A stretch of DNA of 64,000 bases from Pseudoduganella rivuli (lineage in GTDB: Bacteria > Pseudomonadota > Gammaproteobacteria > Burkholderiales > Burkholderiaceae_D), in NCBI RefSeq assembly GCF_009674485.1, contig NZ_WKJJ01000007.1, positions 62,001-126,000 of the forward strand. Direction: 5' to 3'. A program made the position numbers and the translations under genes. This document shows positions 23,185 to 31,600 of the stretch, piece after piece (positions within the stretch are counted from its first letter, which is position 1; each line of letters begins with the position of its first letter). The notes beneath the pieces are model-generated. The model searched no databases, was not told the DNA's origin, and worked only from the letters and a program-made list of their open reading frames with translations.

Positions 23185-24804
23185 ATGCTGTACGCGCAGC
23201 CACAATCCGGCCCGGTCAGCATCGATACGGGCAATCCGCTGACGCTGGGTCTGGTGTCAGCCATCGTCTGTATCAGCGGCGTTTACTTTGAAGTTATATC
23301 GGGCCAGACTGCGCGCAACACCGGTACGCAGCGCGTCCGGAATTCGCGCAATTACCCCAATTCGTCCTCCGTTTCCTTTATCGGCACGGGCAGTGGCGCG
23401 GCGCCGAAGTTCAATGCGCAGATCGGCATCGACAAGATAGCCGGGCCATTCACGATTTTTGCCGAGGCATCGCTTGAGGTGAACGCGTCGACGCAGGACG
23501 TGTTCAAGAGCTGGGAGTCTGGTTCGGGCGTGGGCTTGGGCCTGGCGATGGACGACAGCGCTCAGGTGCTAAATGGGTTCACTGGCCGGGTAAACAACAG
23601 CAATTCGAGTTACGCATCTGCCAGCACCGCCCTTGGTGCGAACAGTGAAACTGGCACGCACCGGTTGGCCATCGACTCGGATGGTACCAACCGGCACACG
23701 TACGCATACGGCCTGCTGTCTAGCACGATTGCCAGCAGCACCATGCCAACCGCCCATGCAAACCGGCGCACGTACATGCTGGGTGGCTTCGATCCCACCA
23801 GCCAATCGTCGGCTAGTTCGGTGTCTTTGGTGTTGGCGTGGAGTAGGGTGCTCACAGCTGCAGAACATGCGGCAATTGCTACGAATCCGTGGCAGGTCTT
23901 CCTTGATGAGGACGATGAGGAAGAATTGCTGTATGCGCCGGCGGGCAGCAGTACGCTATCCGGGTCAGTCGCTGAATCGGCGTCTGGTGTCGACGATTGC
24001 AATGCTGTCGTAATCCGGTCGGCAGCATTGGCGGAAGCCGGTTCTGGGGTGGATTCCCTCACCGCTGCGGCGGCATTCGCCGGATCCATTGCGGAGGCGG
24101 CGACGGTCAGTGACGCTCCGTCTGCGATAGCCAGCATCGCCGCGGAGGCCGTCGAGGCTACGGTTGCTGCTGACAGCGCGTCTGGATCCAGCGTGACCAG
24201 CGCTTCGGTCGGTGAGGCCAGCGGCGCGGCGGACAGCCAGGACGTGGCCGTGGCGGCGTCGGTGGCGGTCGCTGAATCCTCCAGCCCTGCGGAGAGCCAA
24301 AACGCGGCCATGGCTGCGGCGGTGGCGGTCGTTGAGTCCGCCAGCCTGGCGGAGAGCACTGGAGGAGCCTATGTAACGGCCGGGGCCATCGCGGAAGCGG
24401 GATCGGCCGCCGATGCCTGCGACTGGGGAGGCATGGTTATACCTGCCAGCTTGTCGGAATCGGCGGGTGCCTCGGAAAGCGTGGCGGCGACACCTGTATT
24501 TGCGGCGGCGATTGCGGAGACGGTAAGCGCCGCCGATGAGGTCGTAGTGCAGGCCGTGCTGAACGCCGTCTGCGCAGAGGCAGCCGCCGCGACAGATTAT
24601 GTGGCCTGTCTCGCGGCCTTTGCGGCGTCGGCACTGGAAAGTGCTGCGGCTTTCGACATGGTCACCGCAATCCTGGCCGGCGACGTGGTTTTCGCTCGCG
24701 CGCCAACCGGCAGCGGTTACCAGCCGCGCCGCAACGAACAACAGACCCGGCCAAACGGCGGCGCGCAAGCGCGGCCGGCGGCCATACAACGGAATTCCCG
24801 ATGA
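23185..24804 (+). CDS. LamG-like virion protein with twelve 20-residue repeats
   Basis: A 539-residue protein. Residues about 1-240 form a LamG/concanavalin-like domain (GVYFEVISGQTARNTGTQRV, AGPFTIFAEASLEVNAST, RRTYMLGGFDP, LVLAWSRVLTAAEHAAIATN, PWQVF), a carbohydrate- or protein-binding jelly roll known in phage structural proteins. Residues 261-499 are twelve tandem units of 20 residues (see repeat entry). A basic tail RRNEQQTRPNGGAQARPAA ends it. Its place between capsid and connector genes suggests a capsid-surface fibre that binds host or environmental glycans. The last 4 nt overlap the connector gene. Confidence 0.65.
   Translation: MLYAQPQSGPVSIDTGNPLTLGLVSAIVCISGVYFEVISGQTARNTGTQRVRNSRNYPNSSSVSFIGTGSGAAPKFNAQIGIDKIAGPFTIFAEASLEVNASTQDVFKSWESGSGVGLGLAMDDSAQVLNGFTGRVNNSNSSYASASTALGANSETGTHRLAIDSDGTNRHTYAYGLLSSTIASSTMPTAHANRRTYMLGGFDPTSQSSASSVSLVLAWSRVLTAAEHAAIATNPWQVFLDEDDEEELLYAPAGSSTLSGSVAESASGVDDCNAVVIRSAALAEAGSGVDSLTAAAAFAGSIAEAATVSDAPSAIASIAAEAVEATVAADSASGSSVTSASVGEASGAADSQDVAVAASVAVAESSSPAESQNAAMAAAVAVVESASLAESTGGAYVTAGAIAEAGSAADACDWGGMVIPASLSESAGASESVAATPVFAAAIAETVSAADEVVVQAVLNAVCAEAAAATDYVACLAAFAASALESAAAFDMVTAILAGDVVFARAPTGSGYQPRRNEQQTRPNGGAQARPAAIQRNSR
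23965..24681 (+). repeat. Twelve 20-residue Ala/Ser/Glu repeats in the LamG protein
   Basis: Units such as SVAESASGVDDCNAVVIRSA, ALAEAGSGVDSLTAAAAFAG and AIAETVSAADEVVVQAVLNA. Eleven units span 20 or 21 residues and the last 18. Glu at unit position 4 is invariant and position 10 is always Asp or Glu. At DNA level the units are diverged, so the period is kept by selection on the protein. A regular beta-arcade or helical rod is likely. Confidence 0.85.
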
Positions 24805-25343
24805 CTGCACGACTGATCACGCCACCGGCCGGACTGGCCGTGTCGCTGGACGATGCTCGCACTGCGGCGCGCCTGAGTGGCTCTGCCCTCGACGGCGAAA
24901 TCACGCAGTGCGTGCGCGGTATCACTGACGAAGTAGAACAGCAGACCGGTCGCGCCGTCGTCACACAGACCTATCGCGTGACGTTGGATAGCTTCCCCGA
25001 GGCGATCCGGCTGCCGGCGCCGCCCGTTGCCTCGGTCCTGTCCGTGAAATACATCGACACGGATGGCGTGGAGCAAACACTCGATCCGGCCGATTATGAA
25101 CTTGATGCCGAAAGTGAGCCGTGTTACCTGGTCCCGGCGCCGGACCGGCGCTGGCCCGAAACGATGGACAGGATCAATGCTGTCAGGGTTGAAGTGGAAT
25201 GTGGGTACGGACCGGACGATACAACCACGCCATCGGGCATTAAGTCCTACATCTTGGCGCGTGTTGCTGAGAAATACGCCCCGCCCGGTACGCCGGAATC
25301 GCCGCACCTGGTGCGGCTGCTTGACCGATACAAGGTGTACTGA
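24801..25343 (+). CDS. Head-tail connector protein (phiE125 gp8 / gp6-like family)
   Basis: A 180-residue protein: MTARLITPPAGLAVSLDDAR, TAARLSGSALDGEITQCVRG, ITDEVEQQTGRAVVTQTYRV, PPVASVLSVKYIDTDGVEQT. This is the signature order of phiE125 gp8-type adaptors (helical bundle then small beta part). It forms the ring below the portal. ATGA overlap with the LamG gene. Confidence 0.88.
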   Translation: MTARLITPPAGLAVSLDDARTAARLSGSALDGEITQCVRGITDEVEQQTGRAVVTQTYRVTLDSFPEAIRLPAPPVASVLSVKYIDTDGVEQTLDPADYELDAESEPCYLVPAPDRRWPETMDRINAVRVEVECGYGPDDTTTPSGIKSYILARVAEKYAPPGTPESPHLVRLLDRYKVY

Positions 25344-25687
25344 TGGCCACGCCTTTTAAAAAAGATGAACTGGTCACGATCGAACGCCGCACCGGCGCCA
25401 CCGATCCAGACTACAACACGCAACTCGATGCCTGGGAAACGGTCGCTGGCAATGTGTGGGCGAATGTGCAGGACGTGCTGCCGAGCCGGGCCGAGCAGAC
25501 CAGCAACCGCGTGCGCGTCGCCACGAAGCAGACCCGCTTGCGGATCCAGAGCGACATTGCCGTATCGCCGGATATGCGGGTGAAGCTGCATGGCCGTGGC
25601 GACATTGTCATGCAGATTGTCGCCGGGCCAGCGCTGATGGACGACAGGATGCATAACGAATTTATGCTGGAGGGGTATTCGACATGA
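25343..25687 (+). CDS. Head closure / head-tail adaptor protein (SPP1 gp16-like)
   Basis: A 114-residue beta-barrel protein: MATPFKKDELVTIERRTGAT, WANVQDVLPSRAEQTSNRVR, KQTRLRIQSDIAVSPDMRVK, HGRGDIVMQIVAGP. It matches the family of head-closure proteins that plug the connector and bind the tail. One-nucleotide overlap with the previous stop, standard gene order. Confidence 0.85.
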   Translation: MATPFKKDELVTIERRTGATDPDYNTQLDAWETVAGNVWANVQDVLPSRAEQTSNRVRVATKQTRLRIQSDIAVSPDMRVKLHGRGDIVMQIVAGPALMDDRMHNEFMLEGYST

Positions 25688-26169
25688 GCGATGACCTGGC
25701 GATAACAGGCGGCCGCGAACTCGATGCATTCTTGCAGTCGCTGCCGGCCAAAGTTGAGAAGAACATCATGCGCGCAGCATTGCGCGCAGGCGCCAATGTG
25801 CTGAAGGATGAGGCCAAGGCCAACGTTCCGGTGCAGCTTGGCGCCCTGCGGAAAAGCGTTCGCGTTACCACGGGAAGTAAGGCCGGGGTCGTTACGGCAA
25901 GCGTGAAGGCTGGCGGGCCCAAGGCGTGGTACTGGCGGTTCGTGGAGTATGGCACCGCTCCGCACCACATCGGTCCCAAAAATGCCCGCGCGCTGGCATT
26001 GGCCGGCGTGGTGGTGCGAGGAGTTGAGCACCCCGGTGCCCGTCCGCAGCCGTTTATGCGCCCCGCGCTGGACGCCAAAGGCAGCGCGGTTATCGAGGCC
26101 GTCGCAGCAAAGATCCGGGACCGCCTGACGGCGGCTGGGATCAATACCGCCGCCCCGGAAACTGAATAA
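25684..26169 (+). CDS. HK97 gp10-like tail-terminator/neck protein
   Basis: A 161-residue protein with the HK97 gp10 pattern: GRELDAFLQSLPAKVEKNIM, RAALRAGANVLKDEAKANVP, GALRKSVRV, then WYWRFVEYGTAPHHI and ARPQPFMRPALDAK. It is required for joining head and tail. It starts in an ATGA overlap. Confidence 0.88.
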   Translation: MSDDLAITGGRELDAFLQSLPAKVEKNIMRAALRAGANVLKDEAKANVPVQLGALRKSVRVTTGSKAGVVTASVKAGGPKAWYWRFVEYGTAPHHIGPKNARALALAGVVVRGVEHPGARPQPFMRPALDAKGSAVIEAVAAKIRDRLTAAGINTAAPETE

Positions 26170-26180
26170 TCAAGGAAAAC

Positions 26181-26714
26181 ATGACAACCGCACTGACGAT
26201 TGAGCCCGTATGGGCTGGCGAAACCGTGGCCGTTCTGGGCAATGCTCCGTGCCTGGATGCTGAGCTGGAATACCTGCCGCGCCCGATCCACGCCATTGCG
26301 TGCAACCAGGCGGTAATTAAGGCGCCGTGGGTCGACATGATGGTGTCCATCGATGCCAACTGGCGCCTAGAGGCTGATGGTTACCAAGGCGTTCGCATCA
26401 TCGGATTTGAGTCGCCGGACATCGACGCATGCTTCTTGCCGATCCGGTACGAGGAAGTGGTGATCGGCCCTGCCCACACGATACACATTCGCAGCAATCT
26501 GCTGGCTGCGATCCGCATTGCTGCGCAGGCTGGCGCGGCAAAGGTGCTGCTCGTTGGTATCGACCCTGAATTCTACGAGGCAAATCTTCAGGCCCCGGGT
26601 ACGGTCGCCGGCCTGGCGGCACTGATCGTTGAAATGACGACCGCCGGCGTCGTGGTGGAGCGGTTCCGCATCCCGGATGATGCCCGCTCGGCGGCGGATG
26701 TCGGAGCGGACTGA
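26181..26714 (+). CDS. Rossmann-like protein resembling DUF115/MptE, in the neck module
   Basis: A 177-residue protein. ETVAVLGNAPCLDAELEYLP, IHAIACNQAVIKAPWVDMMV, SIDANW, then RIIGFESPDIDACFLP and AGAAKVLLVGIDPEFYEANL. The order 'vlGnaPsl...ia.N.ai..a.wvd..vsiD' is like DUF115 (6-hydroxymethylpterin pyrophosphokinase MptE-like) glycan-modification-associated proteins. It lies between neck and tail-completion genes, where no enzyme is expected, so it may be a cargo/moron gene that modifies virion or host components. Weak homology judgement by eye. Confidence 0.5.
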   Translation: MTTALTIEPVWAGETVAVLGNAPCLDAELEYLPRPIHAIACNQAVIKAPWVDMMVSIDANWRLEADGYQGVRIIGFESPDIDACFLPIRYEEVVIGPAHTIHIRSNLLAAIRIAAQAGAAKVLLVGIDPEFYEANLQAPGTVAGLAALIVEMTTAGVVVERFRIPDDARSAADVGAD

Positions 26715-27109
26715 TGTCGGACATCAAGGCCATGCAACATCTGCTGGCGGGGGATGTTGCGCTCACTGCGGTGGTGCCGGCGGCCCGGATCGTTGCCGGC
26801 ACGGTGCCGCAGAAAATGGCGCTGCCGGCCGTCAGCATCACGCACATTTCGGCGGATTGGCGTAAGCAGGTTTCCGGCCAGAGCAAGTATTGCCACGCCC
26901 GGGTGCAGGTAATGGTGACCGCAAGGAGCTATCCCCAGAAGGAACAAATACTGCGACTGGTGCGCGCCGCGGTGCCACGCCGACCTGGCACCGTGGCCGG
27001 CGTGGCTGTCGAGAGTATTTTGCGCGATCAGGAAGGCGCCGACCTCGATGACGACGAGATCGGCATTTTCGCCAGGTCGCAGGATTTCATTGTCGCCTAC
27101 AACGAATAA
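26714..27109 (+). CDS. Tail completion protein (DUF3168-like / gp17 family)
   Basis: A 131-residue protein: MSDIKAMQHLLAGDVALTAV, VPAARIVAGTVPQKMALPAV, SITHIS, VQVMVTARSYPQKEQILRLV. The layout (helix, then 'P.vp.q..lPav.i..is', then 'qv.v.a.....a..l...v') is that of DUF3168/tail completion proteins. One-nucleotide overlap with the previous gene and a terminator after it. Confidence 0.8.
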   Translation: MSDIKAMQHLLAGDVALTAVVPAARIVAGTVPQKMALPAVSITHISADWRKQVSGQSKYCHARVQVMVTARSYPQKEQILRLVRAAVPRRPGTVAGVAVESILRDQEGADLDDDEIGIFARSQDFIVAYNE

Positions 27110-27133
27110 CCGGTAACAAACGCGATTTTTCAC

Positions 27134-27155
27134 GCCACCTTTGGGTGGCTTTTTT
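27134..27155 (+). terminator. Intrinsic terminator before the tail tube gene
   Basis: GCCACC-TTTG-GGTGGC followed by six T (27150-27155). A full intrinsic terminator inside the late operon. It probably gives partial stop under Q-type antitermination, or marks a head/tail transcript boundary. Confidence 0.75.
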
Positions 27156-27181
27156 CATTCCACCCAACTGAAAGGAATTCC

Positions 27182-27643
27182 ATGGCTGCACATACCGCCT
27201 CCGCCAGTTTTACCGATGCCATCTATGCCATCTCGGCTTCCCTGCCGGCGACCTACGATGCCGCCGGTTATGGCGCGACTGCAATGACGTACACCACCAT
27301 CGGCAGTGTCGAGTCGTTTATGGCATATGGCTCGAAGCGCAACATCAACAAATTCAGCCCGATCAAGGGCGCCGTTGAAAAAACCAAAGGTGCGCCGGAC
27401 TACGGTGACGGCGACCTCGTTGTGGCCGACATCCCCGCCGATGCAGGGCAAATCATCCTGGCCGCCGCCGAGTTGTCGCCCAACCACTACTCGATGAAGA
27501 TCACCTATTCGGACGGCGAGGTCCATTACCTCGACGTCATTGTGGCTGGCTGGCAAATGTCGTCGGGTAAGGAGGGCGATACGATGAAGCGCACCGCCAA
27601 CCTGGGCATCTGCAAAAAGCCCGTCATCGTCGCCGCACCGTAA
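27182..27643 (+). CDS. Major tail tube protein
   Basis: A 153-residue protein: MAAHTASASFTDAIYAISAS, ATAMTYTTIGSVESFMAYGS, KRNINKFSPIKGAVEKTKGA, PDYGDGDLVVADIPADAGQI, YSDGEVHYLDVIVAGWQMSS. It matches the lambda gpV-like tail tube pattern in size, position and beta content. It polymerises around the tape measure. AAAGGAATTCC precedes the ATG. Stands just before the tail-chaperone pair. Confidence 0.85.
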   Translation: MAAHTASASFTDAIYAISASLPATYDAAGYGATAMTYTTIGSVESFMAYGSKRNINKFSPIKGAVEKTKGAPDYGDGDLVVADIPADAGQIILAAAELSPNHYSMKITYSDGEVHYLDVIVAGWQMSSGKEGDTMKRTANLGICKKPVIVAAP

Positions 27644-27770
27644 TTCCACTCCCGGCCACGGCCGGATTCTTTCTGGCGCAAGCCATCCCCAGCACGGGCC
27701 GGTTGCTGTCGCCTTTCGCGGGCGCGGCAGCCGGCGCGGGCATTTATTCCCTCGCGAAAGGTAATCACCC

Positions 27771-28202
27771 ATGTCGAACAACCTGAAAAAATTTGCCCTG
27801 AAAGCCCTTTCCATCCTGCATCTGCGCGATGGCAATGACGACCTGATGTACGCCGACGGCCCAGACGGCCAGCCGGACCTGAATCGTCCGATGCGCGCGC
27901 ACCTGTACGGTCCTGGCACCAAGCAATACGCAGTGGCCCGGGCTGAGCAAAGTAACCGCACGATGGACCGCATGAAGCGCAAAGGCAAGGCGGACTTGAG
28001 CTCCGACGAGCAGGTCAAGGAAAACGCGAAGTTCCTGGCCCGCTGCACCGCCCAGCTGGAGAACGTGGAATACGAGAACCTGTCCGGTGACGATCTGCAC
28101 ATGGCGGTCTACAACGACCTGGAACTGTGCTTTATCCCGGCGCAAATCGATAAATTCATCGGCGACACGGCAAATTTTACCGCGCAGCCCTCGACGACCT
28201 GA
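27771..28202 (+). CDS. Tail assembly chaperone (gpG-like)
   Basis: A 143-residue protein starting MSNNLKKFALKALSILHLRD, helical, ending in FIGDTANFTAQPSTT. Position between tail tube and tape measure is diagnostic. Near its end the frame crosses the slippery heptamer A-AAT-TTT (28172-28178). A -1 shift there gives a longer fusion with the next frame, as for lambda G and GT. The chaperone coats the tape measure during tail assembly. Confidence 0.85.
   Translation: MSNNLKKFALKALSILHLRDGNDDLMYADGPDGQPDLNRPMRAHLYGPGTKQYAVARAEQSNRTMDRMKRKGKADLSSDEQVKENAKFLARCTAQLENVEYENLSGDDLHMAVYNDLELCFIPAQIDKFIGDTANFTAQPSTT
28172..28178 (+). promoter_or_regulatory. Programmed -1 frameshift slippery site
   Basis: A AAT TTT in the gpG reading frame (GCA AAT TTT ACC = A-N-F-T), a canonical X-XXY-YYZ heptamer. 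After slipping, reading continues AAA TTT TAC CGC GCA ... without a stop into the downstream frame through 28648. Confidence 0.85.
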
Positions 28203-28648
28203 TCCTGTTCGTCCGGTACAGCGCATGGTTAGCGGCGGTGCCGGACAGCCCGCAGGATGAATCGGCTGATGCGCGTCGTCCTGCGGCCAAACCAGCCCAG
28301 AAGTCGCGGTTGAAGCGCTTGCAGGAGGAGCGTGGGCAGGCTTTTTTACCGGACATGCCGCGAATTGACGGCCTGGAGCATGTGGTTGACCACCTTTGGC
28401 AGGTGGGGCCGACAACTGGAGATGGTGCGGTAACCCATGCCGAGTTGCATTACTACCAGCGGAACACTGGCGTGGAGTTGAGCGAGTGGGAGGCCAATGC
28501 CATCCGCAGGCTGTCGGTCGAGTATTTGAACGAATCCCACCGCGCGACCGATCCACGCTACCCGTCGCCCTGGGCTGAAGGGGAGCAAGTCAAGGTCATC
28601 GCCACCAACACCGCCCGCAACGCCATTCGTGCGCTCGCGTCCCTGTAA
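28178..28648 (+). CDS. gpT-like frameshift extension of the tail chaperone
   Basis: This frame is open from before 28178 to 28648 and continues the -1 shifted product as YRAALDDLILFVRYSAWLAA, then VPDSPQDESADARRPAAK. The conserved C-terminal part (LHYYQRNTGVELSEWEANAI, RRLSVEYLNESHRATDPRYP) resembles DUF1799-type gpT. The GTG at 28238 has no ribosome-binding site and is unlikely as a start. The fusion would be 292 residues: join(27771..28178, 28178..28648). The extension bridges chaperone to tail tube. Confidence 0.8.
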   Translation, partial: YRAALDDLILFVRYSAWLAAVPDSPQDESADARRPAAKPAQKSRLKRLQEERGQAFLPDMPRIDGLEHVVDHLWQVGPTTGDGAVTHAELHYYQRNTGVELSEWEANAIRRLSVEYLNESHRATDPRYPSPWAEGEQVKVIATNTARNAIRALASL

Positions 28649-28680
28649 AGCAACACCCGCCACATATTGAAAGCGCAACG

Positions 28681-31600
28681 ATGATCATCGGTGATATGGA
28701 AATTCGCCTGCGGGCAGACATTGCCCGGTTGCAGGCAGACATGACCGCTGCGCGCAGTGCCGTCACCAATGCCATGGCGGACATCGAACGCATCGTCGGT
28801 ATCGCCAAGAAAGCGTTTATTGGCTTCATTGGCGTTGCCAGCGTTGGCGCGTTCGTCGGTATGGTCAAGGGGTCAATTGAGGCCACAGCCGGGCTGCATG
28901 ACTTGTCTATCCAGACGGGGGCGTCGGTAGCGGGGCTGATGGCCCTGCGGTCGGCGGCGGCGACGACCGACACCACCATCCAGGACATCACTGGTGCCAT
29001 GAATAAGATGGCCAAGGGCATGGCATCGGCAGACGAAGATGGTAAGGGTATTGGCGCGGCCATCGCCGCCCTTGGCATCAATTTCAAGCAATTCAAGGCC
29101 CTGTCGCCGGACGAGCAGATGGTCGAAGTGGCAAAGGCCATGGATAAGTTCCAGGACGGGGCCGGCAAATCCGCCATTGCGATGACGTTCTACGGCAAGG
29201 AGGGCGCGAAAATGCTGCCCTTCCTGAAGGACTTGGCTGACATGTCCGACACGGTCACTGCAAAAATGACCGAGCAGCAGAAGGCCAGCAAGGCCGCCCA
29301 GGCGGCAATGGCGGACGACTTCAGCGACAACCTGACCAAGCTCAAAAAAGCGGGCGAGGGCTGGAAAAAAGATGTGGCGATGGGGCTGTTACCGGCGCTG
29401 TATGAGGTCAGCCAGGCATTCGTGGACCTGTTCGGCAAGCCTGGCGGTCTCAAGGCCGAAATCTCGAAGCTGGCCGAAGATGGGACGATCACCGCGTGGG
29501 CCCGTGGCACCGTCACTGCTGTGACGTACGTCAGCGATGCCTTCGAAGGGGTGTGGCGCATCGTCAAATCCGTCGGGCAGCTGGTGTGGACCGTTCTGCA
29601 AACGGTCGGGCAGGCTATTGGCGCTGTGGCGGCACAAATCACGCAGACCGTGCAAACCGCCGGCGCCGTGAAGGATGACGTTTTGGCTGGCCGGTTTGGC
29701 GCGGCGTCCGACAAGGTGCAGGAGCTGTTCACCCGCAACAAGGAAATTGCGGAGGACTTCCGCAATGCGGCCAGCCAATCGTTCAGCGAGCTGGGCGACA
29801 AGATGCTGGAGACCTTCAGCGCTCAATCGTTGGGCTCGCGTATTCGCGACCGTATTGAGGAAATCCAAAAGGCTGGCGGTGCGGCCAAGGAAGCAAAAAA
29901 GGTTCTGGAGTTCGATGCGAACCAGGATGCAGCCAGTGCTGCGGCGAAAAGGAAGGAGGAAGAGGCTTACATTTCCCTGATCACGGCGATCCGTGCGAAG
30001 ACGGCTGAAAATCGCCTGGAGTTGGCAGTGGGCGAAAACGCCACAGAGAGCCAGAAAGCGACGATCAAACTGGATCAGGAACTGGCCAGCGGAAAGCTGG
30101 TTCTTATCAAAGAGCACCAGGATGCCGCGCGCGCCGCGTTGGCCGAACTGGCGGCGACCGAGCAGCTTTTGAAGGCGAAACAGTCCGAAAAAGAAGTGCA
30201 GAAGTGGATCACGCAAAGCATGCAGGCCCGCTCGGCTGAACTTGCTGGTCTGGAAGTTGAATACGAGATGTACGGGAAGTCCGCCGATGCGCGTGAGATC
30301 GCCATGGTTGCGATCAAGGCAGAGGCGGAGCTGCTGAAAGACATTGCCGCTATCGAAGAGAAAAACGGCAAGATGTCGCAATCGGCCGTGGAACAGATGC
30401 GGCGCGAGAAGGACATGCGCGTCGAAATGACGCAGGCGGCGCTGGCGGAAGCGAAGGCCTTGAACTATGCTGCCCAGCTTTCCACCGAGAACAAGCGGTT
30501 CGCCGCGGAGTCGATCTTGGACGAAAAGGATCGCGCTGCGGCGTTGCTGGCGATCGATGCCGAGATGTGGCAAGAGCGTATCCGGATAGCGGGGGAGGGT
30601 ACCGAGGCCCAGCGGCGGTTGCAAGAGCAATACACGATCTGGTACGCGAACCAGGTGGCGAAGCCGCAGATCGAGGAACAGCGCAAGTTGTGGGAGTCGA
30701 TCGAGCGGACCGCGCACGACACGTTCGTCAGCATTCTGGATGGTGGCAAAGGGCTGGCGCAGCGCCTGCGGGACACGCTGAAAAACGTGTTCTTCGACTG
30801 GCTGTACTCGATGACGCTGAAGCCGTGGATTGTGAACCTGCAGGGGCAGTTCTCGGCGGGTGGCGCGGCATCGCTGGCCGGAGGCGAATCTGCCGCTGGC
30901 GGCGCGCTTGACTTGTTGAGTGCTGTCAAGACTGGGTACACGGCCATTTCCAACGGGCTCAGCGGCATGGCCGGGATGTTCACCGAAGGCCTGAACCAGT
31001 TTGGCGCAACCATCACCAGCAACGTGGCCGCGCTGGGCGAATGGATGGGTGGCGGCTTGGGGAACATGCTCAGCTCCAATGCGCTCGCTATCGGGAATGC
31101 CGGCGTTTGGGCAGGCGGGATCGGCGCCGGCCTGGGCGCTGGCAAGTTGATTTCCAACGGCTATTCGGTTGCAGGTAGTTCTGGCAACGGCGCCGTGATG
31201 CTCGGTACCGCGTTAGGTGCGCTCTGGGGCCCGCTGGGCTCCGCGCTGGGTGGCGCAATCGGCGGCCTTGTCAACCGCGCTTTCGGCATGGGTGCCAAGG
31301 AGGTTACCGGCACCACACTGACCGGCAACCTGGGAACGGCTGGATTCGACGGCAAGTACATGGACGCCTGGACGCAGAAGGGCGGTTGGTTCCGGTCGGA
31401 CAAATCCGGCACCACTCCGCGCGATGTCGATGCGGCCATGGCGACCGGCCTGAGCGACACATACGCCAAGATCACGGCCGCCAGCCGGGATTACGCCAAA
31501 GCGCTCGGCGTGGACGCGGATTACATCACCGGCCGATCGCAGTCGCTGAGCATCGCGCTGACGAAGGACCAGGCCGCCAACGAAAAGGCGATCACCGACT

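Noticed and set aside
23965..24681. DNA minisatellite or recent expansion
   Set aside because: The 60-bp period is kept at protein level but the units are strongly diverged at DNA level, so recent slippage is unlikely.
28238..28648. Independent gene starting at GTG 28238
   Set aside because: No ribosome-binding site; the same frame is open upstream to the slippery heptamer at 28172, so it is better explained as the frameshift extension of the tail chaperone.
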